Shown piece by piece: positions 16,552 to 24,494 of a stretch of 64,000 bases of DNA. The notes under the pieces were generated by a model. It saw only the letters and a list, made by a program, of their open reading frames with translations. It did not search any database and was not told where the DNA came from. Every line of letters begins with the position of its first letter. The stretch's first letter is position 1. Source of the stretch: Verrucosispora sp. NA02020 (GTDB lineage: Bacteria; Actinomycetota; Actinomycetes; Mycobacteriales; Micromonosporaceae); NCBI RefSeq assembly GCF_013364215.1, contig NZ_CP054923.1:4898001-4962000 (forward strand), given 5' to 3'. The translations under genes and the position numbers were made by a program.

Positions 16552-16947
16552 CGCCGCCTCGTCGTCCCACCCGCACCGGGCCGGGGCCAGGCCCAGTTCG
16601 TCACCACCCCGGTCCCCGCACAGGACGACCATCCTCTGGCCGACCTGCTCCCGTGGGTGATGCAGTGACTCGACCGACCCCTCACCGTGGAGGACCTGGC
16701 CCGCCAGGCCAACCTGAGTTCCCGCCACCTGGCTCGTCACTTCCGCGCGGCGACCGGCACCACCCCGCTGCAGTGGCTGCTGACGCAGCGCATCCGCCGC
16801 GCACAGGAGCTGTTGGAAGCCACCGACGACAGCATCGACACCATCGCCGCCGCCGCAGGCATGGGCACCGCGACGACGCTGCGCCGCCACTTCCACCGCG
16901 CTGTCGGCGTACCACCGGACACCTACCGCCGCACGTTCCGGACCTGA
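16552..16947 (+). pseudogene. Decayed GlxA/AraC-family regulator (C-terminal remnant)
   Basis: Read in one frame, this stretch gives RRLVVPPAPGRGQAQFVTTPVP, then PLADLLPWVMQ, an in-frame TGA at 16666-16668, then LDRPLTVEDLARQANLSSRHLARHF through the C-terminal GVPPDTYRRTFRT. That is the linker and double AraC helix-turn-helix of a GlxA-type regulator. The ~170-residue DJ-1/PfpI-like N-terminal domain is missing, because homology begins 8 nt after the stop of the preceding gene. The TGA probably replaces an Arg codon (CGA to TGA). GTG 16687 could still yield an 86-residue DNA-binding fragment, which may be annotated as a gene. Confidence 0.75.
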
Positions 16948-17025
16948 CGCCGCCCGGCGGCGACACCGAACGTGGCGCGAAGGTGACCCGGCCCTCTCCG
17001 ACCGGCGGCGGTGAGGAAACAGCCC

Positions 17026-17475
17026 TCAGGCGCGGGCGATGTCTCGGCAGGCGGTGGCGATCAGCAGGCCCAGGCCGACGGCCATCAGCGGCAACCCCAA
17101 CCCGAAGGGCAGTTCCGAGACGGAGTTCAGGTTGCCGCCTCGCCCGATGTTCCCGAAGCTGGCCGCCACCACCGCCAAGACCATCACCAGGGTGCCGATC
17201 CCGGCAGCCAACGCGGCCATCGCCGCCTCGACGACGGTCCGGGCCCAGAGACTGGTCACGACCGCCACCAGCAGGAAGGCGAACGTCCAGAGCGTCCACC
17301 CTCCACCGCTGCTGAGGCTGGCGTACTCCCAACCGGAGTACCACCACAGATGCCGTGGCGACTGCCGGAACCACGGGAGCAGATACCCGAAGAGGATGAG
17401 CATCGTCGCGAGGAGCATCACGCCGTCGAAACCGGCGAGCCTGCTGCGCCCGTCGGCACCCTTGTCCTGAGTCAC
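17026..17475 (-). CDS. Small integral membrane protein, unknown function
   Basis: About 149 residues with four predicted transmembrane helices (GVMLLATMLILFGYLLPWF; FAFLLVAVVTSLWA; a long Ala/Val-rich segment; LPLMAVGLGLLIATACRDIA). A Trp/Tyr-rich loop RQSPRHLWWYSGWEY lies between helices 1 and 2. I recognise no family. GTG 17475 follows TAGCAT by 7 nt, suggesting a leaderless transcript; a GTG at 17493 would add six residues. Confidence 0.7.
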   Translation of the reverse strand: MTQDKGADGRSRLAGFDGVMLLATMLILFGYLLPWFRQSPRHLWWYSGWEYASLSSGGGWTLWTFAFLLVAVVTSLWARTVVEAAMAALAAGIGTLVMVLAVVAASFGNIGRGGNLNSVSELPFGLGLPLMAVGLGLLIATACRDIARA

Positions 17476-17514
17476 CTTCGGGATGCTAGCCACACCACGC
17501 CAAGGACTCGACGG

Positions 17515-17892
17515 TCAGAGCAACGAGTCGTCGTAGGCGGCAGTCAGCGCACCACCGGCATCGCCGGTGTTCACCACACCGGCCGGCTCGATCAGGATCG
17601 CGTGCACCTCCCCGTCGGCGACCGGGCAGTGCTCGACGCCACGAGGCACGACGAACAGCTGCCCCGGACGCAGGAGCACGTCACCGTCGCGCAGCTGGAT
17701 GGTCAGCTCCCCGCTCACCACGAGAAACAGCTCGTCGGTGTCCTCGTGGGTGTGCCAGACGAACTCCCCGCGCACCTTGACGACCTTGACCTCGTAGTCG
17801 TTGAGCCGGGCCACCACCTTCGGTGACCAGTGCTCAGAAAAGCGGGACAACCTGTCAGCGATGTCGACAGCCTCATACGCCACGCCCACCAT
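17515..17892 (-). CDS. Cupin domain protein
   Basis: Single-domain cupin of about 125 residues. The metal motif reads FVWHTHEDTDELFLVVSGELTIQL (His, His, Glu) and the second motif includes PRGVEHCPVADGEVHAILIEP. Stand-alone cupins of this type are often annotated as isomerases or dioxygenases, but the substrate is unknown. It starts 14 nt after the SRPBCC stop and is the last gene of an ArsR-SRPBCC-cupin operon. Confidence 0.85.
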   Translation of the reverse strand: MVGVAYEAVDIADRLSRFSEHWSPKVVARLNDYEVKVVKVRGEFVWHTHEDTDELFLVVSGELTIQLRDGDVLLRPGQLFVVPRGVEHCPVADGEVHAILIEPAGVVNTGDAGGALTAAYDDSLL

Positions 17893-17906
17893 CCTGACAT
17901 GGTCGG

Positions 17907-18551
17907 TCAGCTCGGGTCGGGTGCGTAGAACGTCGTGGTGGCCTGCACCGCGGCGGCGACGTGCTCCGGGTCGCCACCGGCGGCCAGGTGAGCCTCGCCC
18001 CAGGCCACGGCGCTGCGCCGGATGAACTCGCGCCCTTCGGGTGACGTGTGAACCTCCGCATAGTCGACGCTCTCGCCACCGGTCAACATCCGGGCAAGGG
18101 CGAGGAGAGCCAGGTCCCACCCCACGCCACCGGCACCGGGGCCGTAGGTCGGGAAGAGGGGTTCCGCGACGACCGCTGCGTGGACCAGCACGAATTCGGT
18201 GTCGCCGGACGGGCCCGGGGCCAGGCGTACCTCCACCTCACTCGTGCCGGGCCAGGCGTCCGCGTCCGGCCCGTAGAGCCAGGACACCCTGAGCAGACGC
18301 GGCGGCTCGCACCGCAGGATCTCGCCGTGCTCACCCCCGTCGAACTCGTATCTCCCGCCGAGCCGCAGATCCCCGGTGACCGGCTTCAACCAACGGTGCA
18401 GCCGCTCGGGGCTGGTGATGGCGTCCCAGACGTCGTCGACCTGCGCCGCGTATCGCCGTCGGAGCTCGACGGTGTACGCCTCACCTGCGGGCAGGCTGCC
18501 CTTGCCCATGGTCCGCCGCGCGGCGGCCAGTTCATCCAGTACGTCTTTCAT
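17907..18551 (-). CDS. SRPBCC (AHSA1-like) domain protein
   Basis: About 214 residues with a START-like SRPBCC fold. The AHSA1 signature reads VWDAITSPERLHRWLKPVTGDLRLGGRYEF, followed by LRVSWLYGPDADAWPGTSEVEVRL and a C-terminal helix with GVGWDLALLALARML. Genes of this type are typically co-transcribed with an ArsR repressor; the ligand is unknown. ATG 18551 has a GAGAGGAACGG site and lies inside the 3' end of the arsR gene (20-bp overlap), indicating coupled translation. Confidence 0.88.
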   Translation of the reverse strand: MKDVLDELAAARRTMGKGSLPAGEAYTVELRRRYAAQVDDVWDAITSPERLHRWLKPVTGDLRLGGRYEFDGGEHGEILRCEPPRLLRVSWLYGPDADAWPGTSEVEVRLAPGPSGDTEFVLVHAAVVAEPLFPTYGPGAGGVGWDLALLALARMLTGGESVDYAEVHTSPEGREFIRRSAVAWGEAHLAAGGDPEHVAAAVQATTTFYAPDPS

Positions 18552-18966
18552 GTTCCGTTCCTCTCGCTGCTGAGTCTGCCTCGTCCGCACCGACGTCGGA
18601 CTCGGCCCGCCGGGAGGTCTGCCCGCCAGCCGAGGTCCGAGCTGCCCGCCGGCCCCGGGCCAGCTCGGTTTCCAGCGCGTCGAGCCGCTGCTCCCACAAC
18701 CGGCGAAACCGGCCCAACCACGCGTCGACTTCGCTCAACGGCGCCGGCTCGACGGCGTAGAACCGGCGAGCGCCCACAGCTCGCACCGACGCGAACCCGC
18801 TCTCCCGCAACACGCGCAGATGCTGTGAGACACCCGGCTGGGAGAGCCCGAACTCGGCCCGGATCACGTCCGTGACCGCGCCGGAGGTCTGCTCGCCGTC
18901 GGCGAGCAGCTCCAGAATGCGCCGGCGTACCGGGTCGCCGAGGATGTCGAAGGCGTGCACGACCAC
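18532..18966 (-). CDS. ArsR-family transcriptional regulator
   Basis: Winged-helix repressor of about 144 residues. FDILGDPVRRRILELLADGEQTSGAVTDVIRAEFGLSQPGVSQHLRVLRESGFASVRAVGARRFYAV covers the full HTH and wing. No Cys ligands of metal-sensing ArsR members are visible, so this is probably a metabolite- or protein-responsive member. It has a long Ala/Arg-rich tail. GTG 18966 or 18960 is the start; a 12-bp palindrome lies ~18 bp upstream over the TATATAAG promoter element, suggesting autoregulation. Confidence 0.88.
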   Translation of the reverse strand: MVVHAFDILGDPVRRRILELLADGEQTSGAVTDVIRAEFGLSQPGVSQHLRVLRESGFASVRAVGARRFYAVEPAPLSEVDAWLGRFRRLWEQRLDALETELARGRRAARTSAGGQTSRRAESDVGADEADSAARGTEHERRTG

Positions 18967-18983
18967 AGACCGTACCGGCCTTC

Positions 18984-18995
18984 GCTTATATAAGC
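18984..18995. promoter_or_regulatory. Candidate ArsR operator
   Basis: Perfect 12-bp AT-rich palindrome gcttatataagc just upstream of the arsR-type start and overlapping its likely -10 region. AT-rich DNA is rare here. Confidence 0.5.
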
Positions 18996-19125
18996 CAGAG
19001 CAGGCATCCTGCCGAAGGCTGCGGCTCAGCGCTGGGCGAGGAACACGGCCACCGGACTCCACGTGTACGCGGCACGGCGTCCTCGTACTCGACGGCACCG
19101 TCCGGCCCCGACACGATGACCGGTG

Positions 19126-19659
19126 TCAGTGCGAGAACGGCTCCAGGCACCCGAACTCGGCAGCCGCGCCGGTGACCTCGACCATGACCCGCTCGGCCCG
19201 TACGTCCCCGATCACACAGCCCACCTCCGCGAAGCGAACCGCGTACACCGCGCCCGGCGGGGGTGCGTCCTGCCCGATCGGCGCTCGCATGCCGGTGACC
19301 TCGATGGCCTCTGCCTTGATTCCCAGGTCGAGCAGCGCCCGCTGGGTGGACGCCGGCGCGTAGTCCCCCGCCGCGCGTAGTGCCTCAAGCTTGGGCCGGA
19401 TCCGCGCGGCGAGTTTCTCCCCCGCGCGCTGGTCCGCCTCGGAGAGTTCGTGCCGGCGCTTCCAGCGGTTGTTGTCGCCGTGGCGAGGAGGTGCGTCTGC
19501 CCGCGGACCGGTCGGCTCCGGCACCACAGCAGCCGACGCCGTCGCACTCGGGGGTGTCGCCTGCACGTCGCCGGCTCGGGTGCCCGGGGCCGCGCAGCCG
19601 AGCGGGAGCAGGGCGAGCGAGGTAGCAGCCGCCAACCAACTGATCTTCGCTGTCCGCAT
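19126..19659 (-). CDS. Putative lipoprotein, unknown function
   Basis: About 177 residues. The N-terminus MRTAKISWLAAATSLALLPLGC is a lipoprotein signal with the Cys near residue 22, so the protein should be exported and lipid-anchored. A Pro/Ala/Thr-rich linker (~35 residues) follows, then a small domain with a helical Arg/Lys-rich segment (RKRHELSEADQRAGEKLAARIRP-like) and a C-terminal part containing EVTGMRAPIGQDAPPPGAVYAVRF. Two late Cys residues may form a disulfide. I do not recognise the family. Confidence 0.75.
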   Translation of the reverse strand: MRTAKISWLAAATSLALLPLGCAAPGTRAGDVQATPPSATASAAVVPEPTGPRADAPPRHGDNNRWKRRHELSEADQRAGEKLAARIRPKLEALRAAGDYAPASTQRALLDLGIKAEAIEVTGMRAPIGQDAPPPGAVYAVRFAEVGCVIGDVRAERVMVEVTGAAAEFGCLEPFSH

Positions 19660-20001
19660 CAATGACCCCCGTCTATCAGCCTCAGCGGAGGCGATTGTAG
19701 GGGGCACTGTCATTCGTCGGCGTCCGCCGCCCTGCGACGAGAGCACCAGGGCGCCCCGGAGGCGTGGCGACAGTGCGTCGCTGACCCTCGCCCAGGGCCT
19801 GATGCTGGTGACGAAGAGTACGCCGCATGAGCGGCGTCGCTTCCCGGTCCACGCTGCCACGCCGGGCGCATGCCGCGAATCGCGCTCGAACGACGATCCA
19901 CATCCTCGGCGAGCACGCGATCGCCACCCAGGATGAAGGACATCTGATGGATAGTGGGCGCGGTCCCGTGCGTCTGTGGTGGTGAATGAGGCGTACCGAA
20001 C
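19660..20001. other. Intergenic region, no gene seen
   Basis: About 340 bases between the divergent lipoprotein and sigma-factor genes, presumably holding both promoters. I could not place a convincing -35/-10 pair and see no coding pattern, repeat or hairpin. Confidence 0.4.
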
Positions 20002-20013
20002 GGAGCTGAACGG

Positions 20014-20526
20014 TTGGACGACAAGGCGAGAGCCAAGTTCGGCGAGTTCGCGCAGAGCCGGACCGCCGCCCTGATCAGGACGGCCTACCTGCTCACCGGC
20101 GACCAGCATGCCGCCGAGGACCTGGTGCAGTCGGCGTTGACCAAGGCGTACGTCAAATGGCCGACGATCCGGCACGAGGACCCCGAGGGGTACGTGCGCG
20201 CGGTGATGTACCGCGAGCGGGTCAGTTGGTGGCGACGCCGGGGACGATTACGGGAGACGCTGGTCGGCTCGCCGGTCGAACGGGAACACCCGGACGACAG
20301 CGGCCACGCCGACCTGCGGCTGGCCATGCGGGCAGCCCTGCTGCGCCTTCCCGTGGCACAGCGCGCGGTGCTGGTCCTGCGGTACTACGAGGACCTGCCC
20401 GAACAACAGGTAGCCGAGGTGCTCGGCTGCTCGGTCGGGACCGTCCGCAGCCGTACCCACCGGGCGGTCAGCCGACTGCGTGAGGTACTACCCGGTGCCG
20501 AACTCGTGCTGGAGCTGAAGCGATGA
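20014..20526 (+). CDS. ECF RNA polymerase sigma factor, SigE family
   Basis: Group 4 sigma-70 factor of about 170 residues. Region 2 reads FAQSRTAALIRTAYLLTGDQHAAEDLVQSALTKAYVKWPTI, and region 4 reads LLRLPVAQRAVLVLRYYEDLPEQQVAEVLGCSVGTVRSRTHRAVSRLRE. These are typical of the actinomycete SigE-like/ECF41-adjacent family. Start TTG 20014 is supported by CGGAG eight bases upstream. The stop overlaps the ATG of the next gene (ATGA), which encodes its putative membrane regulator. Confidence 0.93.
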   Translation: MDDKARAKFGEFAQSRTAALIRTAYLLTGDQHAAEDLVQSALTKAYVKWPTIRHEDPEGYVRAVMYRERVSWWRRRGRLRETLVGSPVEREHPDDSGHADLRLAMRAALLRLPVAQRAVLVLRYYEDLPEQQVAEVLGCSVGTVRSRTHRAVSRLREVLPGAELVLELKR

Positions 20527-20981
20527 ACACCCCGATCGACGACCTCATCCGATCCACCCTCACCGATATCGCCAAGGAGGCAGTCCCCATGGATCTGGCA
20601 GATTCCGCCGTCGCTCGGGCGCGTAGGCGTCGTACCCTCACCGTCTCGGTCGGGGTGGCGGGCGTCGCCGCCGCCCTCATGGTCGGCACGCCGCTGGCGA
20701 TGGCGGCGGTGAACCGGGATTCCCCGCCGCCGTCCGCCCCCGCCGACCGGCCGTCGGTGGACCCCAGTCCCGTCCCGATCAGCTCCGTCCCCTCTCCGCC
20801 GCCGGTGGACCCCCGCCACGTCCGTATCAGCCCTGTCCCTATACCGCCGTCGGTGGACCCCAGTCCCGTCCCGATCAGCCCTGTCCCCTCCCCACCGCCG
20901 GTGGATTCCAGTCCCGTCCCGATCAGCCCTGTCCCGCATCCCCCATCGGTGGATCCGAAGGGTTCTGGCACGGGTTCCTAG
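20523..20981 (+). CDS. Putative membrane anti-sigma partner with Pro-rich tandem repeats
   Basis: About 152 residues: a cytoplasmic N-terminus (DLADSAVARARRRRTL), one transmembrane helix (VSVGVAGVAAALMVGTPLAMAA), then an exported tail made almost wholly of four 16-residue repeats of the type VDPSPVPISPVPSPPP (residues 79-142). Position and topology, overlapping an ECF sigma gene by ATGA, suggest a sigma-factor regulator, although no zinc or ASD motif is seen. In related loci the exported part is usually a folded domain; here it is low-complexity. It may be degenerate or wall-spanning. Confidence 0.7.
   Translation: MNTPIDDLIRSTLTDIAKEAVPMDLADSAVARARRRRTLTVSVGVAGVAAALMVGTPLAMAAVNRDSPPPSAPADRPSVDPSPVPISSVPSPPPVDPRHVRISPVPIPPSVDPSPVPISPVPSPPPVDSSPVPISPVPHPPSVDPKGSGTGS
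20757..20948 (+). repeat. 48-bp tandem repeat, four copies
   Basis: Four in-frame 48-bp units beginning gtggac/gtggat, diverged at several positions, encoding the Pro-rich tail of the sigma-partner protein. Likely a variable-number repeat. Confidence 0.85.
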
Positions 20982-21070
20982 CTTCAAGGCAACGGCACAT
21001 CGTGCGTCGGCGATCGGTTCTGGCGTATGGACGTGGCCGACGAGCACGCGACTCTGACCCGTGCGGGCCG

Positions 21071-21850
21071 TCAGCCTCTTACGTGCAGGTGGAACCCCTG
21101 ACTGCCCGGCACCTCCAGACCCGCTTTCAGGCGCAGTGACGGGATCTCGTAGTCGCCGTGATTCTGGCGACGGAACGCGATCGGCTCGGTCGACTCCAGC
21201 GTCAGCAACCGATCCGTCCACGCCTTCGCCACGATCTCGAAGTCGCCGCCGATCATCCGGTCGGCGCCGTGCACCACGAACGGCGGCAGCACCTGGAGGC
21301 CCGGGTAGTACAGGATCCCGTGGTGGATCGGGAACAACAGATCCTCGATCGGGCCGTTGATCCCACGGTCGCTGTAGTGCGACTGCGGGCCCCCGACGGT
21401 CACCGACAGCATCGCCCGACGTCCCAGCAGTGTCCCCTCACCGAACCGCTCGCCGTAACGGGTGTCGTCGTGCACTCCGACGCCGTAGGCGAAGTGGAAC
21501 GAGAAGACGCGGTCCACCCAGCCTTTGAGAATGGCCGGCATCGTGTACCACCACAACGGGAACTGGAGGATCACGGTGTCGGCCCACAGCAGCTTCTCCT
21601 GTTCGGCCCGCACGTCGGCAGTGAGCGCGCCCGCGTCGTACGCCCCACCTGAGCTGGGAATCACCCGTAGCGGCTCGGTGGCGTACCCGCCGAAGTCGGC
21701 CGCGTCGACCACCGCCTTCCAGTTCATCGCGTACAGGTCGCTCACCCGCACCTCATGCCCGGCGGCTTCCAGCGTCGACACCGCCAGGTCTTTCAGCGCG
21801 CCGTTGAGCGAACGCGGTTCGGGGTGGGCGTAGACGACGAGCGTCTTCAT
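21071..21850 (-). CDS. NAD(P)H oxidoreductase, flavodoxin-like fold
   Basis: Cytosolic flavoprotein of about 259 residues, of the NQO1/MdaB/KefF type (Flavodoxin_2). VVYAHPEPRSLNGALKDLAVSTL is the FAD/FMN phosphate-binding start; LLWADTVILQFPLWWYTMPAILKGWVDRVFSFHFAYG and LSVTVGGPQSHYSDRGINGPIEDLL are family signatures. It probably reduces quinones or electrophiles by two electrons. It is divergent from an XRE regulator, the usual partner of such oxidoreductases, which probably controls it. Confidence 0.92.
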   Translation of the reverse strand: MKTLVVYAHPEPRSLNGALKDLAVSTLEAAGHEVRVSDLYAMNWKAVVDAADFGGYATEPLRVIPSSGGAYDAGALTADVRAEQEKLLWADTVILQFPLWWYTMPAILKGWVDRVFSFHFAYGVGVHDDTRYGERFGEGTLLGRRAMLSVTVGGPQSHYSDRGINGPIEDLLFPIHHGILYYPGLQVLPPFVVHGADRMIGGDFEIVAKAWTDRLLTLESTEPIAFRRQNHGDYEIPSLRLKAGLEVPGSQGFHLHVRG

Positions 21851-21997
21851 GGTGATTCCCTTCGACGGGGCATGCCTGCCGCCACCGATACTCGGCTGCC
21901 GGCACCGCGCCGTTCAGGGCCGCGTGTTCCGTCGGACCGGACTTCCTGGTACTACCAGGGCCACCGTCAGGCGGACGGGCACGGCGATACTGGCACC

Positions 21998-22867
21998 ATG
22001 GACGACCTCGCAGGTTTCCTGCGCACCCGGCGCTCCCGGATCGACCCGTCCGTTCTCGGCATTCCTACCGACACCCGGCGTCGCGTCGAGGGCCTGCGCC
22101 GCGAGGAGGTCGCGCACCTGGCCGGGGTCAGCGTCGACTACTACGTACGCCTGGAACAGGGTCGCGCCACCCAACCCTCGGAGCAGGTCCTGGACGCGCT
22201 GGCCCGCGTCCTCGATCTCGACGACACCGAACGCGGGCACCTGTACCGACTCGCCCGGCAGCGCCGCCGCCGCGCCCCGTCGCCCAGCGGACGGCCACGC
22301 GACGAGGTCCTGCGTGTGCTCGACCTGATCGTGGACGCACCCGCGATGATCATCGATCACCGCCTGGACGTGTCGGCCGGCAACCGCCTGGCCCGACTCC
22401 TGTACGGCCGGCAGCTGCCGGGCCTGAACACGGCACGGCACATCTTCCTCGACGAAGCCGAACGCGGGCTGTACGCGGACTGGGAGACGTGCACCCTCGA
22501 CGTGGTGGGGCACCTGCGTCTGGCCGTCGGCAAGTACCCGGAGGATTCTCGACTGGCCCCACTCATCGGCGAACTGGCGATGGGCAGCGAGCGCTTCCGC
22601 CGTCTCTGGGCCCGCGCCGACGTGCGGGCCCGCCGCCACGGCCGCAAGGCGTACCGGCACCCGCTGGTCGGGCTCCTGGAGCTGCACCAGGAGAACTTCG
22701 TCCTGCCGGACGACTCGGGGATGGAGTTGCTCGTGCTGTCGGCCGAGGCGGGCAGCGCCAGCGAGGACGGCCTGCGGCTGCTGGCCGCGCTCAGCAGCAC
22801 CGAGGATCCGGCAGTACGGCACCCTGATCCCGGAAGCCGGTACGCGGCTGCGGAGAAGTCGGACTAG
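21998..22867 (+). CDS. XRE-family regulator with MmyB-like ligand domain
   Basis: About 289 residues. The N-terminal helix-turn-helix reads GLRREEVAHLAGVSVDYYVRLEQGRATQPSEQVLDALARVLDLDD. The C-terminal ~190 residues resemble the MmyB-like (PAS-type) ligand-binding domain, with VLDLIVDAPAMIIDHRLDVSAGNRLARLLYG and HPLVGLLELHQENFVLPDDSGMELLVL. ATG 21998 lies 6 nt after GATACT, a likely -10. Divergent orientation suggests it represses the adjacent oxidoreductase. Its stop overlaps that of the convergent gene by the 4-bp palindrome CTAG. Confidence 0.92.
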   Translation: MDDLAGFLRTRRSRIDPSVLGIPTDTRRRVEGLRREEVAHLAGVSVDYYVRLEQGRATQPSEQVLDALARVLDLDDTERGHLYRLARQRRRRAPSPSGRPRDEVLRVLDLIVDAPAMIIDHRLDVSAGNRLARLLYGRQLPGLNTARHIFLDEAERGLYADWETCTLDVVGHLRLAVGKYPEDSRLAPLIGELAMGSERFRRLWARADVRARRHGRKAYRHPLVGLLELHQENFVLPDDSGMELLVLSAEAGSASEDGLRLLAALSSTEDPAVRHPDPGSRYAAAEKSD

Positions 22868-23217
22868 ACCGGGACGAAGGTGGCGGCCAACACCCGCCAG
22901 TCGCCGCCCTCCCGCACCCACAGTCGGGTGTAGCGCAGCCGCGCGGACATCACGGCACCACCCTGAACGGCATCCACCGCAGCGACCAAGCGAGTCACCC
23001 CGGTCCGACCGTCTTCCTGGACGTCGAGCGACTCCTCCACCAGGCTCGTGATCCGCAGCGCACCGGAGCGGTAGCTCTCCAGGTCGTCGTCCTTCGTGAA
23101 GACCGTGCCGTCCGGTCCGGCGGCCACGACCTGCGGGTGCAGTAGCGCATCGAGGGACTCGACGTCGGCGGCGCGCTGGGCGGCGTGCAGGTGTCGTTCC
23201 GCGGTGAGGAGATCCAT
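22864..23217 (-). CDS. SnoaL-like/DUF4440 (NTF2-fold) protein
   Basis: About 117 residues with the cone-shaped NTF2 fold of DUF4440 proteins: LLTAERHLHAAQRAADVESLDALLHPQVVAAGPDGTVFTKDDDLESYRSG and a C-terminal TRLWVREGGDWRVLAATFV. Its catalytic role, if any, is unknown. ATG 23217 has GGAGGA upstream. It is convergent with the XRE regulator and shares the CTAG at 22864-22867 with it as overlapping stops. Confidence 0.87.
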   Translation of the reverse strand: MDLLTAERHLHAAQRAADVESLDALLHPQVVAAGPDGTVFTKDDDLESYRSGALRITSLVEESLDVQEDGRTGVTRLVAAVDAVQGGAVMSARLRYTRLWVREGGDWRVLAATFVPV

Positions 23218-23363
23218 CCACCGATCCTCCGCAGCGCAGCGCAACAGGACAAGCGGCTTCGCTCGCGGCAGAACAGCGACGTCGACCCGGCGGGACGCCT
23301 GAGTGGTTCCCGGCACGAGATCAGTCAGCCTCGCTGACCCGCCTGCGTGTGCGACAGTGATTC

Positions 23364-23762
23364 ATGCCGTTGAGCGAGCATCACCTCAGGGCGTCGATCG
23401 CCGTGTCCGACATCCACCGGGCGGTCGCGTTCTACGAAGGAACACTGGGCCTACCGGCGTTGCAGTCGGGCCCGAGCGCCACCATCACCGACGGCAGCCG
23501 CGTCTATGGTGCCGGCGGCGTGGCGGCCCTGAACGTGTACCAGTCGGTCACGGCCGGCACGAGCACGGCGACCCTGGCGACATGGTACGTCGACGACATC
23601 GACCGGATCGTCGACGAGCTCGTCTCGTCCGGCGTCGATCTCATCCGCTATGACGGGCTCGAACATGACGCCAAGGGCATCACCGCTCGGGCCGGCGGTG
23701 GACGTATCGCATGGTTCCAGGACCCCGACGGCAACACCTTCGCCCTCGAAGCCGACGTCTGA
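23364..23762 (+). CDS. VOC (glyoxalase/bleomycin-resistance) family protein
   Basis: About 132 residues with two VOC modules. The first begins ASIAVSDIHRAVAFYEGTLGLPAL; the second carries WFQDPDGNTFALE with the usual metal Glu. The fold supports lyases, dioxygenases and antibiotic-sequestering proteins, so the function is open. It is a single gene, convergent with the following cRec gene. Confidence 0.87.
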   Translation: MPLSEHHLRASIAVSDIHRAVAFYEGTLGLPALQSGPSATITDGSRVYGAGGVAALNVYQSVTAGTSTATLATWYVDDIDRIVDELVSSGVDLIRYDGLEHDAKGITARAGGGRIAWFQDPDGNTFALEADV

Positions 23763-23787
23763 CCGCTGGGCGGGGCACTCGTCCCGA

Positions 23788-24156
23788 TCAGCTCGCCGCC
23801 GCGCCGCCGAGATAGCCGACGTCCGTGGCGCCTGACGCGATCTGGACGCGGTAGCCCCAGCGCCGGAGGACCTGCGCCATCTTCGCGACGCCCGCCGGGT
23901 TGGCGGAGTGCACATAGACCACGCCGATGTCGAGGGGGCGCTTCTCGAACGCGGCCCGTTCCAGGATCTCCACCACCGGCCAGATCGTGTCGTCCCCGCC
24001 CAGGTCGTGGTCCAACCACAACTCGTCGACGCGCCCGTCCCGGTACCGACCGAGCAACTCCACTCCGGCAGCACTCGTCCGGGCCACCTCGGCATCGCGC
24101 CCGTCCACGAACGAACGCAGGTCATCGACCAGGACGATCGTTCGACGGCGCTCCAC
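23788..24156 (-). CDS. Receiver-like protein (cyclic-phosphate processing cRec type)
   Basis: About 122 residues resembling the stand-alone receiver fold called cRec. IVLVDDLRSFVDGRDAEVARTSAAGVELL supplies the acidic pair, VDELWLDHDLGGDDTIWPVVEIL the central Asp (LDHDLG), and VVYVHSANPAGVAKM the strand-4 His/Ser region. Members are thought to process cyclic phosphates in RNA or nucleotide metabolism (recalled family knowledge, untested). Start GTG 24156 is inferred from homology-like length. Confidence 0.75.
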   Translation of the reverse strand: MERRRTIVLVDDLRSFVDGRDAEVARTSAAGVELLGRYRDGRVDELWLDHDLGGDDTIWPVVEILERAAFEKRPLDIGVVYVHSANPAGVAKMAQVLRRWGYRVQIASGATDVGYLGGAAAS

Positions 24157-24494
24157 GCAATGATCATGCCGCGCACCCTCGCGTGCCACCATGCACATCC
24201 GCCGCCGGCGGCCACGTGCGCGCAGGCCCGGGTCACCCCGTCGTCCCGACGGTCGCCGATTATGAGCGCCAACGGGACGCCCCGCGATACCCCTGATCCT
24301 CCCGGCGCGCTGGCACACGGGACCTACCGAGCCCATGCCGCAGACCGTCGAGGCATCATGCGTGATCGACGACGACGAAGCGCGGCGGCGAACCGACATC
24401 GGCTCCGCGTCGTAGCCCCGCCACGCCGAACGGTGTGCCGCGCCACGTAAGTTGATCATGGTTATGGCCGGTGTTCTGCGCGTGCTCCGAGTCA
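24157..24494. other. Intergenic region, no gene seen
   Basis: About 340 bases between the cRec gene and the 3' end of the TetR gene. No frame shows consistent coding bias or a ribosome site; no repeats or clear hairpins. Confidence 0.4.

Noticed and set aside
24157..24494. Extension of the cRec gene upstream to 24495
   Set aside because: The added residues are Arg-rich and show no resemblance to receiver proteins; the domain begins directly after GTG 24156.
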